From NCBI GenBank assembly GCA_023150535.1, contig JAKLKS010000014.1, positions 1 to 33,953 of the forward strand: a DNA stretch of 33,953 nt. The letters are read 5' to 3'. The position numbers and the translations under genes are program-made. The stretch comes from Planctomycetota bacterium. GTDB lineage: Bacteria > Planctomycetota > JAJSAM01 > JAKLKS01. The notes beneath the pieces are model-generated. The model saw only the letters and a program-made list of their open reading frames with translations. It had not been told where the DNA came from and made no database searches. Position 1 is the stretch's first letter; every line of letters starts with the position of its first letter. Positions 26,458 to 33,953 of this stretch are shown here, piece after piece.

Positions 26458-28839
26458 CTACAGGGTCACGCACGCGTAGACGGTCTTCCCGCGGAGGAGC
26501 AGCTGGGCCTTGCGGGTGCCGATGAGCCGACCGTCGGGCTGCCCGGCCTTGTCCTCGGGGACGAAGCCGAGCGGGTCGTCGCCCATGGCCGCCGAGAGCA
26601 CCTTGTGTCCGTTGGTGGGCGAGTTCGTCCACCGGAAGTCTACGGTGGCCGCGTCGGGCCCGGACTCGTCGATGACGCGGGCGAGGTAGAGCAGCGCCTC
26701 CGTCTCGTCGACCCCGTAGGACGCGCTGATGGCCCGCCAGCCGCCCACCAACTTGACGAGGGTGGTCCGACCCTCCGACAACCTGCACGGGGCCTCCACG
26801 GGCTTCCTGGTGCGCACCACGGCCCGGCCCTCGACGAGCTCGACCGTGGAGGAGCAGCTCTCCAGATGCGGCGGGACCTCCAGTGGCCGCCTGTAGCCGC
26901 CCGTGTCCTGCAAGTCGCGGCAGAGGACGTCCGGGAAGGCGTGGATGGCCATGCTGGCGGTGGACTTCAGGCTCCTGGACCTGTGGCAGAGGTACCAGGC
27001 GCTCCTCGCCGCCTCGACCCTCTCTTTCCCGTTCTTGGTGGCGGCCCAGTCCTTGACGGCCCGGATGGCCTGGCGGATGGCGTCCTCGTCGCCCTCGCTC
27101 TGCGCCACGCGGCGGTTGAAGTGCTGGCGCTGGACCTCGACCTCGGCGAGCACGTCGGCGTCCCCGCGGGGGAGCGGCACGGAGTCCGCGAAGTCCTGGA
27201 GCTGTCCCGCCGGCGCGAGGACGTCCTTCTCGAAGGCGTCCACGGCCCTGTTCCAGAAGACACCGAGGCCCACGTCCGGGACCTTCGGCGCCTTCGTGGT
27301 GAAGACGGACCTGTCCTGGGCGAGCTCAAGCCACTCCGGGAGCCGGAGCCCCGCCTGGCACTCCTCGATGACGGTCCAATCTCTCTCGATGGACCATTTC
27401 AGGCTCATCGTGGCGCACTGGAGGGCGAGGCTGAGACGGGGCACGAGGTCCCTCCGGTCCTTCTCCACGCACGCCGCCACGTACCAGGTCGGCGTCCCGA
27501 TGCCCGAGGCCCCGATGGCGTCCACGGCCACGCGCGGAAGGAGGACCATCCGGGTCCGCTTCCGGGTCTTCGGCGGGATGGGCAGCCGCGGCGGCTCCCT
27601 CCGGTGCATGACCTGGACGCCCCGCTGGACATCCCGGTCGCTCGTGAGGCAGACCCAATCGCCGTCCTGATCTCCATCGATCTCCGCCATCCTCGCGGGA
27701 TGCACGGCGATGCTCCCCTCGGGGACCTCCTTGCAGTGGCGGTTGCGGACGAGCCTCATGCTCCAGCCGTCGCGGATGGGGTAGCGCGACAGGACGTAGT
27801 TCCCCTCCGGGAGCGAGTTGCAGCTCACGACGTGCTGGCAGCGGTCGTCGGCCACGACGCAGGCCATGCCCCCGTGCATGGGGACGGGCCCGAGCCCGAG
27901 CGCCGCGTCGAGGTAGGACCGCCGGACGAGCTCCGAGAGGCGGCGGTGGACCCAGGGGTGGCGCGGGGAGAGCCCGGCCGAGAGGTAGGCCGTCAGGAGG
28001 TCCCTGGCCTCGCGCTGCTCCTCGCCCTCGAAGGCGATGGAGTCGATGAACGCGAGCGCCGAGTCGTTGGAGGTCATCGCGCGCCTCACCGCGTCCAGTA
28101 TGGGCACAGCGTGCTTCTCGAACAGCCTCTCCTGCTGGTCGTGGTCGAGGAACTGGGTCCACGTCCACGAGGACTTGAAGGTGCGGGGCTCCGCGACGTC
28201 CCGGACGGCGACGAGGAACTCCCCGTCGACGCTCTTGCCCACGCTCTTGAGCTGGGAGGAGTGGACGAGGACCTCCACGCCCTCCTTTGCCCGGAGGCCC
28301 TCCACGGGGAGCAGCGTCCCCTTGCCGAGCGTCTTACCCGGCCAGAGGAGTCTGACCTGGAGCTGGCGCACGGGGAGGTTGTGCTCACGCAGCGTGCCGG
28401 CGTCGACCCAGCCCATCCCGTCGCCGAGTCCCCGGTCGGTGACCTTCGCGGACGAGAGGCGAAGGACGTCCCGGGCCTCCGAGAAGAGCAGGCCCGTGTA
28501 CGCCAACGCGTCCTCGGCCGAGCCGAAGAAGCCCTGCACCGCCTTCGCGACCGCGATCGTGCCGGCGTAGAGCTTCCCCTCCTTCACGCCGCCCGACGAG
28601 CCCATGACCCGGAAGCCCCGAATGCCCTCCTGGATGGCGTTGACGAGCCCCAGGCGCTGGGCCATGCCGTCGAAGCCGGTCTCGTCCGGGACCTCGAGGC
28701 GGAGCAGCGCGGCCTCCCCGGCCCCGTAGGCGTGGCCGAAGAGCGTGTTGCGCAAGAGGATCGGCTCCTCCTCCTTCACGTTGCCGTCGACCTCCACGAG
28801 GAACGTCCGCAGCCTGTCCTTCCTCTGCGGCAGCAGCAT
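26458..28839 (-). CDS. Putative single-polypeptide two-barrel (DPBB) RNA polymerase-like protein
   Basis: YVLSRYPIRDGWSMRLVRNRHCKEVPEGSIAVHPARMAEIDGDQDGDWVCLTS resembles the beta-prime core (NRAPTLH...EGxAIxLHP...NADFDGDQMAVH) and the DxDGD of QDE-1/YonO-type enzymes; upstream WPGKTLGKGTLL Lys pair; start MLLPQRK with AGGAGG. Confidence 0.6.
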   Translation of the reverse strand: MLLPQRKDRLRTFLVEVDGNVKEEEPILLRNTLFGHAYGAGEAALLRLEVPDETGFDGMAQRLGLVNAIQEGIRGFRVMGSSGGVKEGKLYAGTIAVAKAVQGFFGSAEDALAYTGLLFSEARDVLRLSSAKVTDRGLGDGMGWVDAGTLREHNLPVRQLQVRLLWPGKTLGKGTLLPVEGLRAKEGVEVLVHSSQLKSVGKSVDGEFLVAVRDVAEPRTFKSSWTWTQFLDHDQQERLFEKHAVPILDAVRRAMTSNDSALAFIDSIAFEGEEQREARDLLTAYLSAGLSPRHPWVHRRLSELVRRSYLDAALGLGPVPMHGGMACVVADDRCQHVVSCNSLPEGNYVLSRYPIRDGWSMRLVRNRHCKEVPEGSIAVHPARMAEIDGDQDGDWVCLTSDRDVQRGVQVMHRREPPRLPIPPKTRKRTRMVLLPRVAVDAIGASGIGTPTWYVAACVEKDRRDLVPRLSLALQCATMSLKWSIERDWTVIEECQAGLRLPEWLELAQDRSVFTTKAPKVPDVGLGVFWNRAVDAFEKDVLAPAGQLQDFADSVPLPRGDADVLAEVEVQRQHFNRRVAQSEGDEDAIRQAIRAVKDWAATKNGKERVEAARSAWYLCHRSRSLKSTASMAIHAFPDVLCRDLQDTGGYRRPLEVPPHLESCSSTVELVEGRAVVRTRKPVEAPCRLSEGRTTLVKLVGGWRAISASYGVDETEALLYLARVIDESGPDAATVDFRWTNSPTNGHKVLSAAMGDDPLGFVPEDKAGQPDGRLIGTRKAQLLLRGKTVYACVTL

Positions 28840-28859
28840 GTGGCCTCCTGTAACGAAGA

Positions 28860-28890
28860 GAGCCCGCCCTCCAGATGGAGAGTCGGGCTC
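28860..28890 (-). promoter_or_regulatory. Intercistronic hairpin upstream of the polymerase-like gene
   Basis: Reverse strand GAGCCCG-ACTCTCCATCTGGAGGG-CGGGCTC then TCTTCGTTACAGGAGG. Confidence 0.5.
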
Positions 28891-28938
28891 GGACAGTGGG
28901 TGGCCCCGGCCAACGCGGTCGGGGCGATGGAGAGGCAA

Positions 28939-29187
28939 CTACGCGACGGTCTCCTCCCAGGCGGGGGAGAAGGTGGTGGCCTTGGGGTCGGTGTAGGTCC
29001 CGAGGGAGACCCTGCTCCCCTTGCCCAGGACCCGGGCGAGCTTGAGCCCCCGGTGGAAGCGGGTCTCGGCCCGGTCGAGGTCGACGATGGCGTCCCCGGG
29101 GAGGAGTGTCCGGACGGCGACCCGGCCCGAGGGGTGGGTCACGAGGAGCACGTTGTCCTGGCGCGACAGCGAGCGGAACCGCGTCAT
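28939..29187 (-). CDS. Small hypothetical protein (82 aa)
   Basis: MTRFRSLSRQDNVLLVTHPSGRVAVRTLLPGDAIVDLDRAE..., SD GAAGGAGGTCTCCC. Confidence 0.65.
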   Translation of the reverse strand: MTRFRSLSRQDNVLLVTHPSGRVAVRTLLPGDAIVDLDRAETRFHRGLKLARVLGKGSRVSLGTYTDPKATTFSPAWEETVA

Positions 29188-29220
29188 GGGAGACCTCCTT
29201 CGATGAGCCCGGACATGGAA

Positions 29221-29255
29221 GAAGCCGCCAGCCCGGGCTCGGGGCAGGCGGCTTC
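29221..29255 (-). promoter_or_regulatory. Hairpin upstream of the 82-aa gene
   Basis: GAAGCCGCC...GGCGGCTTC perfect 9-bp arms with a nested CCCGGG region. Confidence 0.5.
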
Positions 29256-29510
29256 GTGGGATGAGAGGGAGGAGAGGAGGGGAACGCCCCGGTCAGCGGC
29301 GGGGTATCAGCGGGGGCGGGAGGAGTTCACCGCGGGAAGACACCCGGGGGCGGGAAACGGAAACTGCCGATGGGACCCGATCCTCACCACCTAGTGGTCA
29401 CGCCCGAGCAGGAGCCTTGTTTCGGCTGAGGGAACTCGCGGGCCGGGAGCGTGGCTGAGGGCCTTCGCTCGTTTGAGAACTCGCCAGATTTTTTCCGCGC
29501 GGTGGTTTCC

Positions 29511-30893
29511 CTATTGGGCGCCGAGGGGCACCTCTGACGCGCCCGGCAGGGCCTCGGTCTCTGGTACTCGATCGGTGCCAGGCAGTGCCCGCGAGGACGC
29601 GGAGGTCCCAATCCAGAGGCAGGCGAGCGCCGCCCAGAGCCTTGTCGCGATTGGCAGTGTGTCAATGGCGATGTCCAGGGCGGTCGAGCGGTTCCCCCAG
29701 TTCTGCGACATGAGCCAGTCCGTGCCGGCGGTGCGAAGTAGGTAGGCCCCGAGCAGGGCCCAGACCGACATCGCCCCGAGCATCGCGGCCCAGAGGAGCT
29801 GGGAGTTGAGGGTGAGGCGTCGCCACGGCGATCCTGGTGCTGTCGATGCGGCCCACTGCCCGATGGACAGGCTCATGACGAACAGGAGGAGCACCTGGAC
29901 GGCGTAGTACGCGATCTGCGGCCAGGGCCCTGAGAGGGTGAACGCCATGACGAGGGAGCCGCCTGCGACAAGCGCACCCGCCAGGAGACCCGTCCAGGTT
30001 GGAAGGCCCGGCAGGGGGATCCCGATGGTGGAGAACATCGTGGCCAGCACGACAAGCCCCCAGCCGGACCGGGCGAGGATCGAGCCCAGTCCCTGCTCGC
30101 CTTCGGCCCTGCCGCTTGCCAACACGGCGTGGAGCACGAGGGCGGCGAACGCAATCAGGCGAAGGAGGTTGCCCGTCCGCAGGGAGAGAACCCGGCCAAT
30201 GACCAGCGATGCCCAAAGCGCGAGCCCGAGTCCCGCCGTGAGGACTCGCCAGAGGAACGGAGAGGAAGTGCCAGAGTACTGCTCCCAGAACATGGCGGCG
30301 TGCGCCGTGCCGTTCCGGTCGACGGCGAATGCCGAAGGCACGATGCATGGCAGCATCAGCAGGAGTCCGGCAACCACCGTGGCCCAGGTCGAAGGGGAGG
30401 AGCGCAGTAGACAGGCGACGGTCCCTGTAGGCCCTGCGGAAGGGACCTCTCCCCGCACCTCGGGGACGTCGGAGCGGCCGCCGCTCGAGGATGACATTCG
30501 CCGGGCCATCACGAAGAGGCCGACGGCAAGCGCCCCTCCGAACAGAAGCGCCGGCCAGTGGGAGGGCTGAAGCGGCGAGAACTGGCGCTTGAAGTCGGCG
30601 ACGGTGAGATGCTCGATGCGGTCCCACCCCGTCAGGGGGTAGCTGCACCGGATGGCGTTGTACTCCGGATCGACGGAGTCGACGACGACCCACACGCCCT
30701 TCGCTCCCATGACGTCGGAGCCCGGGACGGAGGCGGACACGACCCAGATGTCCCCGGGGGCCGGGCTCTTGAACGCCCGGGTGCAGACTGACGTCAGCAG
30801 CAGTCCGATCGTGAAGAGAGCGGCGACACCCGATGCGGCAAACAGCGCCCACACCACTCCACTGCTCGCGCGGTCCTGCAGGCGCGTGGTCAT
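29511..30893 (-). CDS. Multi-pass membrane protein (460 aa)
   Basis: Multiple hydrophobic segments (VVWALFAASGVAALFTIGLLLTSV, ALLFGGALAVGLFVMA, WATVVAGLLLMLPCIVPSAF, etc.). Confidence 0.7.
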   Translation of the reverse strand: MTTRLQDRASSGVVWALFAASGVAALFTIGLLLTSVCTRAFKSPAPGDIWVVSASVPGSDVMGAKGVWVVVDSVDPEYNAIRCSYPLTGWDRIEHLTVADFKRQFSPLQPSHWPALLFGGALAVGLFVMARRMSSSSGGRSDVPEVRGEVPSAGPTGTVACLLRSSPSTWATVVAGLLLMLPCIVPSAFAVDRNGTAHAAMFWEQYSGTSSPFLWRVLTAGLGLALWASLVIGRVLSLRTGNLLRLIAFAALVLHAVLASGRAEGEQGLGSILARSGWGLVVLATMFSTIGIPLPGLPTWTGLLAGALVAGGSLVMAFTLSGPWPQIAYYAVQVLLLFVMSLSIGQWAASTAPGSPWRRLTLNSQLLWAAMLGAMSVWALLGAYLLRTAGTDWLMSQNWGNRSTALDIAIDTLPIATRLWAALACLWIGTSASSRALPGTDRVPETEALPGASEVPLGAQ

Positions 30894-31002
30894 TCCGTTA
30901 CTCCTCGCGAAGCCGGGCGGCCTCGCATGCCCATCGGCCGGACGAAGAGACTAGCGACATGGTCTGTAGCGGCAAGGTCTAATCTTCGACACCTTGGGCG
31001 CG

Positions 31003-31296
31003 ATGCCCAAGCGCCCGAAGGCCGCCTACGCGCATACTTCCCCTCTCCGCATCTTCGGGGAGAGGATCCGGGCGCTACGCCTCGCGCGGGGATGGAGCCA
31101 GGAGAAGCTGGCCGGGCTCGCCGACCGCCACCTGACCTACGTGTCCTCCATCGAGCGGGCGGAGCGGAACGTCACCGTGCTGACCATCCACAGGCTCGCG
31201 GACGCCCTGGGTGTGGACCCGGGCGTACTCCTCACCCGGGACGCCGGTCACATCGGGCGGGAGGTCAGGCGCCTGCGGGGGCTCGCCAGGAAGTAG
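31003..31296 (+). CDS. XRE-family HTH transcriptional regulator
   Basis: FGERIRALRLARGWSQEKLAGLADRHLTYVSSIERAERNVTVLTIHRLADALGVDPGVLL. Confidence 0.9.
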   Translation: MPKRPKAAYAHTSPLRIFGERIRALRLARGWSQEKLAGLADRHLTYVSSIERAERNVTVLTIHRLADALGVDPGVLLTRDAGHIGREVRRLRGLARK

Positions 31297-31321
31297 GGTG
31301 CCCGCCGCCGGGGGAGGCCCC

Positions 31322-31564
31322 TCAGGGCTGGGTCGAGCCGGCGGGCAGGGCGCCGGGTTCCCCTGTCTCGGGCGGCGCCTTCCCCGGCTCTTCCTGGACC
31401 GCGGCCGGGGCGGGCAGTTGTGTACGTGGCACCGGCCCAATAGACGGAAGCAAGCGAACCGTGTCGCCCCGCATCCAGGCGCGCACGAAACGGGCCTTCG
31501 CGAGCGCCTGGAGCTGCCTCATCGTGGGCATCCGCTTGACGCGTCCCATCGACCTCCTGGGCAT
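31322..31564 (-). CDS. Small basic/proline-rich hypothetical protein
   Basis: MPRRSMGRVKRMPTMRQLQALAKARFVRAW...; AGAAGGGAG upstream. Confidence 0.4.
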   Translation of the reverse strand: MPRRSMGRVKRMPTMRQLQALAKARFVRAWMRGDTVRLLPSIGPVPRTQLPAPAAVQEEPGKAPPETGEPGALPAGSTQP

Positions 31565-31646
31565 GGTGAACTCCCTCTTCAGAAGGGCCGTCGCCCACTG
31601 GGCTGACCTTCGGGGAGTGTCCCCGAGGACAATGGGCGAGGCCTGG

Positions 31647-31672
31647 GTGTGCCCATCATTATATGGGCACAC
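31647..31672. promoter_or_regulatory. Perfect 10-bp inverted repeat, operator candidate
   Basis: GTGTGCCCAT-CATTAT-ATGGGCACAC. Confidence 0.6.
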
Positions 31673-31696
31673 AGGAGGGTATGGCCGATGGCCAGT

Positions 31697-32092
31697 CTAT
31701 TTGGCTGCAGGTTTCCGCGCAGCTCGCTTCGCGGCGAGCACTTCACGGGCCTTCGCCAGGCCGGCGAGCACCTTCGCTGACACTCTCCTCATCCTCTTCG
31801 CCGGGCCGGCCTTGGCGGCCTTCCGGCCCTTGGCACGCTTGCCCCGCTGCTGGTCGACGTACCACTGGGGTGGGCGGCCCCGGCCCCCGGGCTTCCAGGT
31901 CCCGCGCTTCCTTCCCTTGGCTCCCGTGCGGCCCGCTCTCCTTCCGGCCCCGCCTAGGGCGGCGATGGCCCCGTCAAGGGAGTCCATCTGGCCCTTCCAG
32001 CCGGCGATGGACTGCTCGGCCTGGGCGACCTTGCCCTCCAGCTTGCCCCGCTGCTTCTGCAGCATGCGGATGACCTGGGAGTTGGCGGCCAT
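31697..32092 (-). CDS. H-NS-like/histone-like basic DNA-binding protein
   Basis: Coiled-coil-like N-terminus MLQKQRGKLEGKVAQAEQSIAGWKGQMDSLDGAIAAL, H-NS-like WKPGGRGRPPQWYVDQ, Lys/Ala/Arg-rich tail; SD GGAGGTCCC. Confidence 0.6.
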   Translation of the reverse strand: MAANSQVIRMLQKQRGKLEGKVAQAEQSIAGWKGQMDSLDGAIAALGGAGRRAGRTGAKGRKRGTWKPGGRGRPPQWYVDQQRGKRAKGRKAAKAGPAKRMRRVSAKVLAGLAKAREVLAAKRAARKPAAK

Positions 32093-32204
32093 GGGACCTC
32101 CGGGGTGGTGAACGAGTGCCTGTCTCTGGAGGGGAGACGGTACCACTCGAAACGGTGCGGTTCGCCGGTGGAAATCGCCCGCTGCACCCCGTGTCCTCTC
32201 TGGG

Positions 32205-32858
32205 CTACCCGAGCACCTGGAGCAGGAAGCCGAGTAGCGAGCACACGGTCGCGGTGATCCCGAGCGCCCAAGCCCATGGCTCATGCCGCTGGATGAACGT
32301 CCGGACCGTGAACTCCGCCGTGGTCGTTGTCGAGACCCACACCTCCCCGTTGAAGTACGTCAGCACGAAGTGCATCCAGTGCGTCCCAGGACGGACGGAC
32401 TTCCTCGTGGCCAAGTTCACGAGGACCGGTGGGTTCCTCTGAACGGTCTCCGCCAGGACCTGGGGGACCGGAGACGGCGCGACTCCCGGTCTGTCGGAGA
32501 ACATGGACAGCCTCTCACCGCTAGCGTCTGCGGGGGTTGCTGCGACAAGCACGAGAGTGAAGCCATTCTCGTCGGGATGGCGAGGATCCCCGCCGAAGTA
32601 GGCTGTGGTTCCCTCGACGACGATCCCAGAAGTGACTGTGCTCTTGCCGAACTCAACGAACTCAGGCGAGGGGTAGAAGACGAGCTTGGGCCCGTCGATC
32701 ATGCCGTAGCCGGACACGAAGACCTCCACGCGAACCTCGTCGCCCGGGTCGAGAACGTTGGGCCGAGCGCGAACCGCCAGTGAGTACGCGCCAGGCTTCT
32801 CCGCGTTGATCCCCTTGCGGGTCTTCCCCTGCGATCCGACAGGTGACTGTCCAATCAT
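32205..32858 (-). CDS. Hypothetical protein with C-terminal transmembrane anchor
   Basis: Soluble N-terminal part, then WAWALGITATVCSLLGFLLQVLG. Confidence 0.65.
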   Translation of the reverse strand: MIGQSPVGSQGKTRKGINAEKPGAYSLAVRARPNVLDPGDEVRVEVFVSGYGMIDGPKLVFYPSPEFVEFGKSTVTSGIVVEGTTAYFGGDPRHPDENGFTLVLVAATPADASGERLSMFSDRPGVAPSPVPQVLAETVQRNPPVLVNLATRKSVRPGTHWMHFVLTYFNGEVWVSTTTTAEFTVRTFIQRHEPWAWALGITATVCSLLGFLLQVLG

Positions 32859-33099
32859 CGTGCCCTCCTCGGTCGGATACTACCTCGGCGGAGGGCCTGT
32901 TATCGGAGGCGCACGCGGTTGCGACCGGCTACCGGGTAGCCGCGCGCCCCTTGGTCCTGCGCGCGATGACCCCCGCCATCACCTTCACCGGGTCCTCCTT
33001 GGGCTCGTAGACTTGGAGCAGCCGGAGCAGGGCCCCAGGTTCACGCCCCTGAGCTTGGCCCTGAGACCCGGCGAGCCCATATAACAGGAAAGGGGCTCG

Positions 33100-33930
33100 G
33101 TGACAGGGGGGGGCGTTACCGCCACTCCCTCTGCCACTTTGCCCCTGCAATCCTGTTGGACCGACCATGGGGAGTATACAACTCCCGAGGACGGGAGGCC
33201 AATCCAAGTGCGGTTTCCAGTTGTGACGGACTGGGACGCTTGGGGCGTCCCCGAGGGGCTGCCTCGGTACTTCGTGCTGGTGTGGGAGGAGATGCTCGAC
33301 TCGGAGACCCTCGACACCTGGCAGGTTCGCACCCTGAACACGCGCCTCGCCATCGATGAGCTCAATGCTGCCGTCGAGACTGCGCTTCGGTACGACGTCT
33401 ATCGTCGCCACGTGGCGGTCATCCTGCAGGAGACCTATGAGGTAGCTCGGGTGGACACCGTCGTGAAGAGGTCCCATCCCATGCTACTGAAGTTCCTGGC
33501 TCCCTTTGTCAACGCCAAGCCGCGCGACATTGACCTCGGGGCTCTACGGAAGCGGGTGCACGTAGGCCGCGAGATGCTGAGAGACTACTGGTCTGAGTGC
33601 GTGGCTCTCCTGAAGGAGTCCCTCCGAGGAGAAGCGAAGGAGAAGCGGCTCGTCTGGGAACTGGCCCACACGATTGGGAGCGATGCTTGCGGCCGCGGAA
33701 TGTCGCCAGGGCACCTGAAGTTGTTGGGGGGTGGCCTGAAGACTCCCGGCTCCGACTTCGCGCAGCGCGTAGATGTGCTTCTCGCTGCTTGTTCGAGTGC
33801 ACCGCTGTCCTACACCTGCGTCATGGCGCTTCCGCCAATGAGAGAAGCAAGGGTGGGAGCTCTTGACTCCGACACATGCTCTGCTGAAAGGGTCATGCCG
33901 CCGCTCCGAGGAGCATCAGGTTGTGCGTGA
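33100..33930 (+). CDS. Hypothetical protein; start and 3' end uncertain
   Basis: Protein-like from GEYTTPEDGRPIQVRFPVVTDWDAWG to about VDVLLAACSS; start region contains a G8+ homopolymer. Confidence 0.5.
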   Translation: MTGGGVTATPSATLPLQSCWTDHGEYTTPEDGRPIQVRFPVVTDWDAWGVPEGLPRYFVLVWEEMLDSETLDTWQVRTLNTRLAIDELNAAVETALRYDVYRRHVAVILQETYEVARVDTVVKRSHPMLLKFLAPFVNAKPRDIDLGALRKRVHVGREMLRDYWSECVALLKESLRGEAKEKRLVWELAHTIGSDACGRGMSPGHLKLLGGGLKTPGSDFAQRVDVLLAACSSAPLSYTCVMALPPMREARVGALDSDTCSAERVMPPLRGASGCA

Positions 33931-33953
33931 GGACCTTGAGGAGGCACTCGCGC

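Noticed and set aside
26116-29394. 1092-aa plus-strand ORF
   Set aside because: Antisense shadow of the polymerase-like gene and neighbours; low-complexity composition without domain motifs.

Overview
GC-rich bacterial accessory region that looks like part of an integrated mobile element or defence island. The left edge has a poly-G run and a partial minus-strand CDS. A complete tRNA-Asp(GTC) follows, then a tyrosine integrase and two HTH_17/excisionase-like genes. Next is a group II-intron-type reverse transcriptase with no room for a group II intron RNA, preceded by an uncharacterised 391-aa gene. Plus-strand cargo comes next: an AbiEi/AbiEii-like (type IV TA) pair, a 1693-aa multidomain protein (about four glycosyltransferase-like domains, a kinase-like domain and a SAM methyltransferase) coupled to a SLOG/TIGR00725-like protein, PIN and HEPN-like candidates, and GIY-YIG and PD-(D/E)XK nucleases. 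Interleaved are minus-strand genes with strong GGAGG ribosome sites: a Cas4/RecB-like nuclease, a DUF2325-like protein, DUF932, RadC, a 43-aa membrane peptide, an 82-aa protein, an H-NS-like basic protein, and a large protein. The large protein carries an EG-x2-I-x2-HP...DGDQDGD signature resembling the catalytic double-psi-beta-barrel of RNA polymerases. The main novelty candidates are this single-polypeptide two-barrel polymerase, the GT-kinase-MTase plus SLOG pair, and the stand-alone group II-like RT. All assignments are by eye from motifs; no database search was run.
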